DNA of 38,993 bases, from positions 1-38,993 of the IMG/VR virus record IMGVR_UViG_3300014497_000289; one strand, 5' to 3'. Position numbers and translations under genes: made by a program. The stretch is from a virus. The first letter of the stretch is position 1. The number at the start of each line of letters is the position of its first letter. Under the pieces are notes generated by a model. It was given only the letters and a program-made list of their open reading frames with translations. It was not told the DNA's origin and searched no databases. Below, one piece after another: positions 23,681-30,511 of the stretch.

Positions 23681-24078
23681 GCGCACTCCCTGTAGTGCAG
23701 ATCCACGTCCCGAGCCGCAGCGGTGGCGTTCAGGAACTCGATGAACTCGCCCATCTCACGGACGCTGAACTTGCTGGTGCGGCTGCCGAGCATCACCATG
23801 CCGCCGTCGAGGCCCATGGCGACCTTGACGGACTCGCGCTTGTAGGCGGCGCTGAGAACGTCCTTCCACTCTTCGGGCGTCATCCAGACCATTGCGCCGT
23901 TGACGGGCCACTGCAGTTGATCCGCAAAGGCTTGCAGGATCACCCACATGGCGGCGTTGGCGTCCAGGCTGCGGGTAGGCTCGGCCACGGTCACGACGAA
24001 GCCATCCGGGGCCTCCTTGATGGCCTGAACGGCGCCTTGGCGGGCTTGGGCGTGCACCAAACGGAACATCCTTTTCAT
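23677..24078 (-). CDS. ninB: NinB-like recombination mediator
   Basis: A 133-residue NinB (Orf) family protein, which in lambda binds single-stranded DNA and can replace RecF/RecO/RecR functions in phage recombination. The family's core is visible: RSLDANAAMWVILQAFADQLQWPVNGAMVWM, then TPEEWKDVLSAAY and SVREMGEFIEFLNATAAARDVDLHY. The ATG at 24078 overlaps the stop of the HNH gene (ATGA), and its own stop overlaps the next small gene. It starts the nin-like region here. Confidence 0.9.
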   Translation of the reverse strand: MKRMFRLVHAQARQGAVQAIKEAPDGFVVTVAEPTRSLDANAAMWVILQAFADQLQWPVNGAMVWMTPEEWKDVLSAAYKRESVKVAMGLDGGMVMLGSRTSKFSVREMGEFIEFLNATAAARDVDLHYRECA

Positions 24079-24680
24079 GGCGTCCCCAATGCTCGTTCTA
24101 CGGACCACCCGAATTTCCTGATTCGGTCCCTCAACTTTGAGTAGCTCTTCCCAGTGCTTTCGCAATACTCAGCCAGCGACAACTGCTTTCCATCGACCGT
24201 GACGAGCACGGTCCTGCGCTGATTTCGCGTCTGTTCTTTTTGGCTGGCCCAGCGGCAGTTGCCCGGCTCATAGTTGCCATGCACGTCATCCCTCTCAAGC
24301 GTCATTCCTTCTGGGGCCTCGCCCATATCCTCAAGGAAGTTCTCGAAGATCTCCCATCGTGGGTCATAGCCGATGCCTCGGCCTCCGTAGTTCATGTTCG
24401 AAAGGTCGTCGCACCGCTTGCGCAGACCGCACCAAGCGTTGAAGGTCTTCGTGCCGGTCGCCCCGTGGGTTGTTTTATTGGCTTTGGTGACATCGCGGCG
24501 AAGACAGCCACATGAAGCCTTTTCCCCGGCAAGCAACTGACTCGCCCGTGCGTTCGTAAACGCCCCACAATCACAGAGGCATCGCCAAAACAGAGCGCCT
24601 CTGACTTTGGCTTCGTCGGCTCGCTCCAAGACGGTCAAACGGCCAAACTTGGCGCCTTGGATGTCGTGCGCTTTCCTCAT
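24075..24680 (-). CDS. Putative HNH-type endonuclease
   Basis: A 201-residue protein. N-terminal part has two zinc-binding pairs (CLCDCG and CGCLRR), followed by a region with KTFNAWCGLRKRCDD..NMNYGGRGIGYD, then MTLERDDVHGNYEPGNCRWAS and KEQTRNQRRT, segments I recognise from phage HNH and homing-type nucleases. The C-terminus (GKQLSLAEYCESTGKSYSKLRDRIRKFGWS) is a small helix-turn-helix-like NUMOD module for DNA recognition. Such genes are mobile between phage genomes. GAGGAG ribosome site; ATGA coupling to NinB means it has settled into the operon without disrupting it. Confidence 0.8.
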   Translation of the reverse strand: MRKAHDIQGAKFGRLTVLERADEAKVRGALFWRCLCDCGAFTNARASQLLAGEKASCGCLRRDVTKANKTTHGATGTKTFNAWCGLRKRCDDLSNMNYGGRGIGYDPRWEIFENFLEDMGEAPEGMTLERDDVHGNYEPGNCRWASQKEQTRNQRRTVLVTVDGKQLSLAEYCESTGKSYSKLRDRIRKFGWSVERALGTP

Positions 24681-24711
24681 TGCTCACTCCTCAGCTTGAA
24701 GAGGCGCTTCG

Positions 24712-24963
24712 TCACAACACCGTCTCCCTGGCCTGCCGCAGCTTCTCCGCCGCAGCCTTGACCGCCTCATGACCAGCCCGCCAGTCCTCTCCCCAGATCG
24801 AATACAGGGCGGAAGTGTAGGAAGGCGTCAGGGAGCCATCCTTGCGGCTGCGGTGGAACTCAGGACCGTTGGCGATGCCGCGAGCAGCGCACCCCTTGCA
24901 AGCTGCGGTGTACCCGGGCCATTCCGGTCGCCTGGCGGCTTCGGTGCAGTTTGGGCAGGTCAT
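24712..24963 (-). CDS. Small zinc-motif protein
   Basis: An 83-residue protein with an N-terminal four-Cys zinc site (CPNCTEAARRPEWPGYTAACKGCAARG) and a basic/helical remainder ending with coil-forming residues. The start (ATG 24963, MTCPNC) has a strong AAGGAGG site and overlaps the preceding stop (ATGA). Unknown function; small zinc-ribbon proteins of this size are common in nin-like regions and often bind DNA or other proteins. It precedes the HNH gene by about 30 bp. Confidence 0.7.
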   Translation of the reverse strand: MTCPNCTEAARRPEWPGYTAACKGCAARGIANGPEFHRSRKDGSLTPSYTSALYSIWGEDWRAGHEAVKAAAEKLRQARETVL

Positions 24964-25196
24964 GCGGCCTCCTTGGAGCACATTGGCTTTCCAGCGGCGT
25001 CAAGCCTTGGAGTCAGGCCGCCTCCGCTGCTGCGCAGGTACTGGCAACCCGTGCCGTGGTCGATGAGGATGCGCATGTCACTGCGCGCACCGGTCAGCTT
25101 GTTGTCAGTGTCGTCGAGCGGCTGACTAGCGGAGAAGGCCGCGATCAGGACGAATGTCGCGATGAGACCAATGACCAATCCAGCGGCGAAGTTCAT
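24960..25196 (-). CDS. Small membrane-anchored protein, DUF6440-like
   Basis: A 78-residue protein: an N-terminal membrane segment (residues about 3-22, FAAGLVIGLIATFVLIAAFSA) and a soluble C-terminal part (RILIDHGTGCQYLRSSGGGLTPRLDAAGKPMC) resembling the DUF6440 family as I remember it. Function of the family unknown. The ATG start overlaps the winged-helix protein's stop; its own stop overlaps the next gene's start. Confidence 0.65.
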   Translation of the reverse strand: MNFAAGLVIGLIATFVLIAAFSASQPLDDTDNKLTGARSDMRILIDHGTGCQYLRSSGGGLTPRLDAAGKPMCSKEAA

Positions 25197-25540
25197 GCTC
25201 CCGCTCCCTGGCGTGCACCGCCCCAGACAGAATGCAGGGGATGCTGCTTTGCCAGCGCGCGGCCAACGATCGTGGTCACGGCGACTTCCTTGCGCCTGGA
25301 AGCCCGGCGAGCCTTCCGTTCTTGCGGCGGCCGGTAGACCTTGCGCGCCTTGACCGAGCCAAGGCCGGACTGCGTGATCTGGTACGTGTGCCGCTCCTCC
25401 AGGAAGACGCGCCGGCGCAAGTCACGGATGACGGCGGTGATCTGCTGGCGTTTCAGATCAGGGAATGCAGCGCAGAGCTCGTCGGTGGTGCGCGCCCGGC
25501 CATCGGACATGAGGTCGATGAGGCGATGCGTGATGGTCAT
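25193..25540 (-). CDS. Small winged-helix DNA-binding protein
   Basis: A 115-residue protein with a winged-helix-like N-terminus (about 5-55: ITHRLIDLMSDGRARTTDELCAAFPDLKRQQITAVIRDLRRR...) followed by a very basic C-terminus (KARKVYRPPQERKARRASRRKE). Start at 25540, ribosome site GGGAGAAG, overlapping ATGA with the preceding winged-helix gene. Possibly a phage regulator or replication accessory; the exact family is not recognised. Confidence 0.7.
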   Translation of the reverse strand: MTITHRLIDLMSDGRARTTDELCAAFPDLKRQQITAVIRDLRRRVFLEERHTYQITQSGLGSVKARKVYRPPQERKARRASRRKEVAVTTIVGRALAKQHPLHSVWGGARQGAGA

Positions 25541-25890
25541 GCTGCTTCTCCCTTGCGCGCGAAGCGCCATTTCCCTGCTGCGTTTCTCTCGATCGCGCCG
25601 GCAGCCTCGAGCCTCAGCATGTGCTCGTGGGCGGTCTGCGTCTTGATGCCGAAGTGCTCACCGGTGGCGCCCGGCAGCGGGAGTTGATCGTTCTCGGCGA
25701 AGTACTCGTGCAGGTACTGGAGCACCGTCTCGGGCTGGACCAGCGTGCGGCCGGCGCGGACGAGGATCGGGCGGCGCTTGCGCAGCACAACGCCCTTGAC
25801 CTGCGGAGCCGGGTAGCCACGCAGGGCAGCAGCGATCCGGTTCGCCTCCTGCGTGTCGCGGGTCATGGCGGTGGTGTCGTTGTAGTCCAT
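25537..25890 (-). CDS. Winged-helix DNA-binding protein
   Basis: A 117-residue protein with an Arg-rich middle (residues about 32-50, VVLRKRRPILVRAGRTLVQP) and a winged helix-turn-helix in the C-terminal half (about 57-110: VLQYLHEYFAENDQLP.. GIKTQTAHEHMLRLEAAGAIER). The recognition helix is clear. It follows the helicase by three bases and is coupled to the next winged-helix gene by ATGA, so the pair may act together. GGAG ribosome site. Target unknown. Confidence 0.7.
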   Translation of the reverse strand: MDYNDTTAMTRDTQEANRIAAALRGYPAPQVKGVVLRKRRPILVRAGRTLVQPETVLQYLHEYFAENDQLPLPGATGEHFGIKTQTAHEHMLRLEAAGAIERNAAGKWRFARKGEAA

Positions 25891-25893
25891 CGC

Positions 25894-26856
25894 TCAGTGC
25901 TCCGGATGCAGGTACAGCGACAGCGGGTCTTCGCCGGCCACGCCCAGGTACTGCATCGAGTCCTGGTGGAACCACAGACCAATGTTCCCTTCCCACTCGC
26001 CGTGACGCTGCTTGTCGCAGATCAGCAGAGCGTCAGGCTCCTGCTCGGCCACCATCTTCCCGGCCTCCTTGGCCTTCTCCTTGACCTTGTTCCGCCACAC
26101 GCTGATCACGTTGTCGACCTGATCGGTGATCGCGCCCGAGCCCTTGTAGTCGTACTTCGTGGGCTTGTGCTCCTCGTTCGCCGGCTTCTTGATGTGGTGA
26201 ACGAGGTGGATGTGGATCTGGTGGTCGCGCGCGATGGCGGTCAGCACGTCGACGAAGCGCTTCTGGCCGTTGTAGTCGTCCTCGTCGGCCACGCACTTCA
26301 TGAGGCTGTCCACGAAGAAATGGGTGATCCCCTTCTCCTTGGCGCAGTAGCGGACGACCGCGGCGCACTGACTGGCAGTCACGGTGCCCTGCTGGTCGTA
26401 GAGCCACAGCTTGCCGGTGGTCCAGTCACGGAACTGCTCGTAGACGTCGATCATCCGGGCCTTGGCTTCCTCGTGGCCACGGAATGCCGGGTGGTCCGGG
26501 TTCTCGCCGCTCCACTGCCGGCCCATACGCTCGAGCGTCTTCATGGGCTTCATCTCGAAGCTGGCAATGCACACCTTCTCGCCCTGGCTGCACAGCGACA
26601 GCGCGATCTGTCCGGTGACGAGGCTCTTGCCCTGCCCGTTCGCCCCGCCCCATACCGTGACCTCGCCCGGGCGGAACTGCACGAGGCCGTGGGTCTTGCG
26701 CCAGGGCATGACGGCGCGCTTCTGGACGACGGGCGACTTGATGCGGGCAATCAGTTCCTCAACCCACAGGGCCGCGGGCTTGACCTTCTGGTGGTTGTCG
26801 GTCTCCTGCTCGTACTCGGCAAAGTTGATCTCGTCGGCGTTGATGATTTCGGCCAT
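25894..26856 (-). CDS. DnaB-type replicative helicase
   Basis: A 320-residue RecA-fold helicase without the N-terminal primase-binding domain, so shorter than bacterial DnaB. Walker A GANGQGKS at 71-78, Walker B HFFVD (D183), and motifs LVHHIKKP (218-225) and GSGAITDQVDNVISVW (239-254). It should unwind DNA at the phage origin, loaded by the adjacent O-like initiator. The ATG at 26856 is chosen since upstream residues lack the family pattern. It sits 1 bp after the previous gene's stop. Confidence 0.9.
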   Translation of the reverse strand: MAEIINADEINFAEYEQETDNHQKVKPAALWVEELIARIKSPVVQKRAVMPWRKTHGLVQFRPGEVTVWGGANGQGKSLVTGQIALSLCSQGEKVCIASFEMKPMKTLERMGRQWSGENPDHPAFRGHEEAKARMIDVYEQFRDWTTGKLWLYDQQGTVTASQCAAVVRYCAKEKGITHFFVDSLMKCVADEDDYNGQKRFVDVLTAIARDHQIHIHLVHHIKKPANEEHKPTKYDYKGSGAITDQVDNVISVWRNKVKEKAKEAGKMVAEQEPDALLICDKQRHGEWEGNIGLWFHQDSMQYLGVAGEDPLSLYLHPEH

Positions 26857-26857
26857 G

Positions 26858-27196
26858 TCAGATTCCGTGGGTGAGAAGTTGGACGCCTTGCGGCGCATAG
26901 ATCGAGGTGATGACGCGCTTCGCTCCGGCATCGACCAGGGCGTTGTGGATCCGCCGCGCGCGGCTCTCGCCACGGTCGCCAGCCACATGCACCTCCAGGC
27001 CGACGCAGCAGCGCAGGTCCATCGCTTCGGGGATGTCGCCAGCGGCCAGCGTGATCACGGCGTGGCGTTGCTGGTCTACGTGGTTGGGTTCCTCGTGCCA
27101 GTCCTTGGCCCGGGTGTCATCGCCGTCTGTGATCCAGACGCAGCGCGGCGTGCGGTGGTTGTGGCGCATGGCGCGCAGGGCTTCGTGGCCGTTCAT
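26858..27196 (-). CDS. Hypothetical protein between initiator and helicase
   Basis: A 112-residue protein, ATG overlapping the initiator stop (ATGA). It contains WITDGDDTRAKDWHEEPN near the start, a central VITLAAGDIPEAMDLRCCVGLEVHVAGD part and RARRIHNALVDAGAKRVITSIYAPQG near the end. I see an alternating strand/helix (Rossmann-like) pattern, with acidic residues in the first third, but cannot assign a family. Its place between the O-like and helicase genes points to phage replication. Confidence 0.6.
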   Translation of the reverse strand: MNGHEALRAMRHNHRTPRCVWITDGDDTRAKDWHEEPNHVDQQRHAVITLAAGDIPEAMDLRCCVGLEVHVAGDRGESRARRIHNALVDAGAKRVITSIYAPQGVQLLTHGI

Positions 27197-27864
27197 ACGA
27201 AAGACTCCTGCTTGGCGGAAGCACCACCAGCACGCGGCGCCCGGTCCTGCGCCTTCGAGAGCCAGTTCGACAGGAACCGGGCGTAGTTCGATTTCGCGTT
27301 CTTCGGGTTGGCCAAGAGCCAGACCGATGCCTTCGCGATCTCACCGTCCACGTCCACAGCCGGATACGCCTTGACCCATTGGCTTTGCAGGAGGTCCGGC
27401 ACGGACCATGAGCCGGTGGCGGCATCGAACAGAACATCGTTCTGCTTCGTTGCACCCAACCCCTTACCCATACCCAACCCCAAGCCGCCATCTGCTGCCG
27501 GTTGACCGTCATCTGTCTGACAGTTGTCCGTCAAGTGGCTGTCGGGTGGTGCCGGGTACTTGCCGTTTGACCGCACTCGCTGATCCCAGTTGGAGATCAC
27601 GAGATAGGGGCGTGCATCGACGACGTAGCGCCCGATGAGCCCTGCCCTCGCCAACTCTTCGAGCCATATTTCGATCTTGGCGGTGAGGTTGGACTGCTCC
27701 TTAAGCGGGAAGCACCGCGCCCGCACAATGGCGGGTCTCGCGTCCATTCGGCCAAGGTCGTCAGACACGACCAACAGTCGGTAAAAGCAAACTTCGGCCT
27801 CGGCGCTCAAACCGTTGATACGGTCGGAGTCGACGATGCCTTCCTTGAGAAGCCGGTTGGGCAT
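27193..27864 (-). CDS. Replication initiator (lambda O-like)
   Basis: A 223-residue protein with an N-terminal winged-helix part typical of phage replication proteins (MPNRLLKEGIVDSDRINGLSAEAEVCFYRLL... DDLGRMDARPAIV), a DNA-binding recognition segment (YLVISNWDQRVRSNGKYPAPP) and a helical C-terminal domain (about 150-215) that would contact the helicase. Between the two is a Gly-rich linker (GLGLGMGKGLG). In lambda-like phages the origin sits inside this gene; here a G-rich array and dyads are found in the linker-coding part. The start is fixed by TGATG with the upstream gene. Confidence 0.8.
   Translation of the reverse strand: MPNRLLKEGIVDSDRINGLSAEAEVCFYRLLVVSDDLGRMDARPAIVRARCFPLKEQSNLTAKIEIWLEELARAGLIGRYVVDARPYLVISNWDQRVRSNGKYPAPPDSHLTDNCQTDDGQPAADGGLGLGMGKGLGATKQNDVLFDAATGSWSVPDLLQSQWVKAYPAVDVDGEIAKASVWLLANPKNAKSNYARFLSNWLSKAQDRAPRAGGASAKQESFV
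27455..27481 (-). other. G-quadruplex-capable array in initiator gene
   Basis: On the minus strand five G-runs (GGGG, GGG, GGG, GGGG, GGG) are spaced by TT, TAT, TAA and TT, a short-loop quadruplex pattern. GGGGTTGGGT occurs twice. It encodes the Gly-rich linker of the O-like protein, where a lambda-type origin would lie. The quadruplex is a prediction. Confidence 0.5.
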
Positions 27865-28268
27865 CAGACTCCCTTTGCCAGCCGGCGAATCTCAACTCGA
27901 TGCCAGCCAGCCTTCTTTGCCATCTCGTAGCACTGTGTGGCGGCAGATTCGACCTCGAAGGGCTTGGTGCGCGCGGGCTTCAGGGGAGCCGAGGCAACCC
28001 ATGCGACCGGGTCGAACTCTTCCGGAACGTCGATCGTGCTGCGGAACAGGCCGACACCGGACTTCACGTCGGCATTGCGCTTGATGGCGTTACGGATGGC
28101 CTTCTCGCGCTCAGCCTTGGCTGCCTGGACTGCTTCGGGGGAGACGCCGATGACGCGCCATCCCTTGTGAAACTTGTCCGCCGTCGCCGACTCGCGCTTG
28201 GCGAGCTTCACGCGCTTGGTGGTGTCGACGACATCGCCGTTGACGTTGATGAATGCGAGTTCGGTCAT
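27864..28268 (-). CDS. Hypothetical early protein
   Basis: A 134-residue basic protein between the CII-like and O-like genes. Residues 1-20 are strand-like (AFINVNGDVVDTTKRVKLAK); a basic middle (AAKAEREKAIRNAIKRNADVKSG) is followed by SVDVPEEFDPVAW-like strands and a C-terminal helix (AATQCYEMAKKAGWHRVEIRRLAKG). Start is coupled by ATGA to the CII-like gene. Not recognised; possible role in replication or regulation. Confidence 0.65.
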   Translation of the reverse strand: MTELAFINVNGDVVDTTKRVKLAKRESATADKFHKGWRVIGVSPEAVQAAKAEREKAIRNAIKRNADVKSGVGLFRSTIDVPEEFDPVAWVASAPLKPARTKPFEVESAATQCYEMAKKAGWHRVEIRRLAKGV

Positions 28269-28648
28269 GTTGCGATTCCTTTCAGCATTGCCAGGGCGTT
28301 CGCCAATTCACTGGAAAGCTTCTCGACCTTCGTCAGCACGCGGGCCTGACGGGCTTCATCGCTGTCCATGAACTTGGCGGCGAGGTACTCGATGACGGCG
28401 GGCGCTTCGCCGGTGGACTTGATGTAGTCCTCCAGGTCATCCAGGTTGAAACGCTGCGTGTCGCCTTCGGTCGGATTCAGCTTTCGACTCAACGTCGATG
28501 GGCTCATGTCCATGTCGCCCGCAATGACCTTGGCCGACTTGTTCAGCAGCGGCGTGCGATGGGCGATGTAGGCCCGCAGAGAGGGAAAGCGTTCGGGCAG
28601 CGAAGGCTCGAAGCTGAAGGTCATCTGTGAGGGCGCAATGGATGCCAT
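28265..28648 (-). CDS. CII-like transcriptional activator
   Basis: A 127-residue helix-turn-helix protein in the position of lambda cII, directly after the tR1-like terminator. The DNA-binding part (about 25-80) is LRAYIAHRTPLLNKSAKVIAGDMDMSPSTLSRKLNPTEGDTQRFNLDDLEDYIK, a pattern I recognise from phage CII family proteins in Burkholderiales. The C-terminus is helical, probably for oligomerisation. It would activate lysogeny promoters, in lambda those of the repressor and integrase. The ATG at 28648 has no obvious ribosome site; an ATG at 28624 is possible. Confidence 0.75.
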   Translation of the reverse strand: MASIAPSQMTFSFEPSLPERFPSLRAYIAHRTPLLNKSAKVIAGDMDMSPSTLSRKLNPTEGDTQRFNLDDLEDYIKSTGEAPAVIEYLAAKFMDSDEARQARVLTKVEKLSSELANALAMLKGIAT

Positions 28649-28684
28649 GTCGTCTTGCGGTCTGTTGCCGTCTCGAAAAAAGGT

Positions 28685-28710
28685 AAATAAAAGAGCATCC
28701 GAAGATGCTC
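28685..28710 (-). terminator. tR1-like Rho-independent terminator
   Basis: GAGCATC (28693-28699) pairs with GATGCTC (28704-28710), loop CGAA on plus, TTCG on minus (a stable tetraloop), followed on minus by TTTTATTT. It separates the Cro-side genes from the CII-like gene. Confidence 0.85.
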
Positions 28711-28725
28711 AAACACATCAACGAA

Positions 28726-28929
28726 CTAGTTCTTCCCGCGCTTGCCGAGTTCGGCCTGAGCGAAGCCTTCGAGCGGGCTCGCATCGACCACAGCAGCAAG
28801 GGCGAGAAGCGCGAGGAAGACCAGGCCGAAGACGACAGCAAGCCCGTCGTCCTTCTGGATCAGAGAGATGACGCCCAGGTAGGCACTGACCAGGGAGGAG
28901 ATGAAGGAGAACCAGAAGGCGGTGTTCAT
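28726..28929 (-). CDS. Small two-TM membrane protein
   Basis: A 67-residue protein with two membrane segments: about 4-21 (AFWFSFISSLVSAYLGVI) and about 28-48 (GLAVVFGLVFLALLALAAVVD), and a charged C-terminus ending in GKRGKN. It is the second gene of the early-right operon, just after the Cro-like gene and before the terminator. In lambda nothing lies between cro and tR1, so this is an added accessory; membrane proteins here might exclude other phages, which is a guess. Confidence 0.7.
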   Translation of the reverse strand: MNTAFWFSFISSLVSAYLGVISLIQKDDGLAVVFGLVFLALLALAAVVDASPLEGFAQAELGKRGKN

Positions 28930-28932
28930 GGC

Positions 28933-29166
28933 TTAGGCCGCCTTGTCGAGGTCGGAGACCTTGCGTTTGCCAGCGTCGACTTCAGAGAAGAAGTTCAGCA
29001 GCGGCTGAATCGTCTCGATGCGCGGGTTCTCACGCGATCCGTAGACAAACTTGCGGATGAAGCTCAGCGCCACACCCGTTTCTTGGGCGATCGCGTCGTA
29101 GCGATTCGCGCCGACTTCCTTCAGACGCCTGTAGAGATAGTCCTTGACGGACTCCGTGGTGACCAT
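28933..29166 (-). CDS. Cro-like repressor
   Basis: A 77-residue helix-turn-helix protein transcribed away from the repressor gene, as Cro is. The DNA-binding motif is around residues 23-45 (DAIAQETGVALSFIRKFVYGS), followed by helix residues and a basic tail. It begins right next to the operator pair (79 bp from the repressor start) and has a AGAGGC ribosome site. It should bind the same palindromes as the repressor and switch the phage to the lytic path. Confidence 0.8.
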   Translation of the reverse strand: MVTTESVKDYLYRRLKEVGANRYDAIAQETGVALSFIRKFVYGSRENPRIETIQPLLNFFSEVDAGKRKVSDLDKAA

Positions 29167-29182
29167 GCTTGAGCCTCTTTCC

Positions 29183-29198
29183 GTACCGATTTCGGTTC
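29183..29198. promoter_or_regulatory. Operator, downstream of PR -10
   Basis: GTACCG-ATTT-CGGTTC, an imperfect 16-bp palindrome of the class found five times. It lies just 3' of the Cro-side promoter -10, near the expected start site. Confidence 0.7.
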
Positions 29199-29226
29199 AT
29201 TGTGCCATACCGATTGCGGAACGCAA
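29199..29226 (-). promoter_or_regulatory. Early-right promoter (PR) for the Cro operon
   Basis: On the minus strand: -35 TTGCGT (29226-29221), 16-bp spacer, -10 CACAAT (29204-29199) with TGG just before it, an extended -10. An operator copy occupies the spacer (29207-29222), so the repressor would hide the promoter. Confidence 0.65.
29207..29222. promoter_or_regulatory. Operator, inside PR spacer
   Basis: ATACCG-ATTG-CGGAAC, an imperfect copy of the 16-bp palindrome, 24 bp from the neighbouring copy at 29183-29198. Confidence 0.7.
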
Positions 29227-29245
29227 GACCCATAGAGTGGCTTTC

Positions 29246-29749
29246 ATGAAAAAAGAGGAACGTGCGCCAAATTTCGACCCGGTTCTGGCGGAGAACATCA
29301 AGCGCCTGGCGCAAGGCGTTTCAGTTGGAAGGCTCCGAGAGTCGATCGGGAACATCGGCACCGGAGCGATCCAGGCCGCTAAGCAAGGGTCAACCGGGAT
29401 GCGGCTTGAGACCCTTGAGAAGATGGCGTCCTACTTCGGCGTAGCTACCCATCAGCTCCTTCAACCAGACCTGGGCCGGGAGGTTTGGCCGTTCACGGGA
29501 ATCACTCCCATTCAGCTAAAAGGATTACCCCCGAAGTACCTGGAAATCGTCGAAAACCTCGCACTACTGCTCCTCGATCTGTCACAGAATGTCGATGGGC
29601 ATAACGAAAAGACACAATCTTCCGTACGCCCGAGAGTGACTTTCACGGTGCATAAAGACGAAGAACGAGGAGCTGATTCCCATGGGAAAAGTGATTCAAA
29701 TGAAGAAGAGCGGCCGACAGACCAGCGGCCCGCTGGCGGCCGTAGTTAG
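29246..29749 (+). CDS. Prophage repressor (CI-like), no peptidase domain
   Basis: A 167-residue repressor candidate that diverges from the Cro-like gene. The N-terminal helix-turn-helix (residues about 15-70) includes LAENIKRLAQGVSVGRLRESIG and the AIQAAKQGSTGMRLETLEKMASYFGV helix pair. The C-terminal half (about 80-167) shows none of the S24/LexA-type catalytic residues and is short, so RecA-stimulated self-cleavage is unlikely. It may dimerise through about 98-115 (YLEIVENLALLLLDL). The ATG at 29246 is chosen because the stretch upstream holds the operators and PR. Confidence 0.75.
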   Translation: MKKEERAPNFDPVLAENIKRLAQGVSVGRLRESIGNIGTGAIQAAKQGSTGMRLETLEKMASYFGVATHQLLQPDLGREVWPFTGITPIQLKGLPPKYLEIVENLALLLLDLSQNVDGHNEKTQSSVRPRVTFTVHKDEERGADSHGKSDSNEEERPTDQRPAGGRS

Positions 29750-30017
29750 AGAACTTCTGCTCAAGTCAGAGACCGGGGGCTTCACCTCTCTGATGTATGT
29801 CGCGTCCAGGCCAGACAGGACTATCGAAAGCGGCATCGTTGGGGGCTTTACTGAGGATCTTGATTTCGCCATAGCATCCGCCAGGGATGGCTTCAACTGC
29901 CTGCTGGGCCACAAGACTTGCGTGGAACCAGAGACGTCTCAACTACCGCGCAGATTGCGCAAGGACTACCAAGATGAAAAAACTTGCAGCGTTGTCGCTT
30001 GCGGCAGCCGTCGTTAG
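29682..30017 (+). CDS. Hypothetical protein overlapping repressor 3' end
   Basis: A 111-residue protein starting inside the last 68 bp of the repressor gene in another frame and ending 44 bp inside the lipoprotein gene. The ATG has GAGGAG about 12 nt upstream. The middle has a small alpha/beta-like core (AVVRELLLKSETGGFTSLMYVA, FTEDLDFAIASARDGFNCLL); the C-terminus (about 85-111) is polar, Cys- and Arg-containing and may be low-value. Not recognised. Overlap with the repressor suggests both are made in the lysogen, and it could modulate repressor or exclude other phages; both are guesses. Confidence 0.5.
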   Translation: MGKVIQMKKSGRQTSGPLAAVVRELLLKSETGGFTSLMYVASRPDRTIESGIVGGFTEDLDFAIASARDGFNCLLGHKTCVEPETSQLPRRLRKDYQDEKTCSVVACGSRR

Positions 30018-30438
30018 CCTCACGGGTTGCGCCGGCAATCTGCGCCTCCTTGAAGAGGGGAAATCGCATCCAGGGACCTGGAACGCGGCCACCAAAACGA
30101 TGGAGGTGAACGTCGATGGGCGCCAGTACACAGGCGGGTTTTCGCAGAACGTCACCGTCGGTTTCGGACAATCGTTCGGAACCGCTTTCAGCGGCAATCG
30201 CACGGCGTACGGGTCTGGCTTCGGGACCAGTTTCGCATCGAATGGCTCTGGCCAGGCTGTCATGACCTCCAACGATGGAAAGGCCATCCAGTGCATCTTC
30301 CAGGCGCAGATGGGCCGCGGCTCAGGTCAGTGCGAAGGGCTTGACGGCCGCCGTTATGTCTTGGTGATTGGCGGCGATGCGCCGCAGTACCAGACCGAGA
30401 ATGCCCAAACCATGCAGCGCAATACCAGCACCAACTAA
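29974..30438 (+). CDS. Secreted lipoprotein, rex-like position
   Basis: A 154-residue lipoprotein: MKKLAALSLAAAVVSLTGC signal peptide with a lipobox (LTGC, Cys at 19), followed by a Gly/Ser/Phe/Asn-rich stretch (about 50-95: FGQSFGTAFSGNRTAYGSGFG) and a C-terminal part with a further Cys pair. It would be exported and anchored to a membrane. Expression with the repressor in the lysogen and a location like lambda rexAB suggests a lysogenic-conversion or superinfection-exclusion role; the sequence alone cannot show which. AAGGA ribosome site. A terminator follows. Confidence 0.75.
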   Translation: MKKLAALSLAAAVVSLTGCAGNLRLLEEGKSHPGTWNAATKTMEVNVDGRQYTGGFSQNVTVGFGQSFGTAFSGNRTAYGSGFGTSFASNGSGQAVMTSNDGKAIQCIFQAQMGRGSGQCEGLDGRRYVLVIGGDAPQYQTENAQTMQRNTSTN

Positions 30439-30453
30439 GCCGCCCGACCCCAG

Positions 30454-30480
30454 AAAGCCTGCCTTGAGCGGGCTTTTTTT
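30454..30480 (+). terminator. Terminator after lipoprotein gene
   Basis: AAAGCCTGC (30454-30462) and GCGGGCTTT pair (one T-G wobble) around a short loop, followed by a run of T to 30480. Ends the lysogeny transcript before the early-left operators. Confidence 0.85.
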
Positions 30481-30511
30481 CGTCCGGACGAAGCTCGATA
30501 GAGAAGAACTA

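Noticed and set aside
25621-26874. 417-codon plus-strand open frame
   Set aside because: Antisense shadow of the helicase and winged-helix genes.
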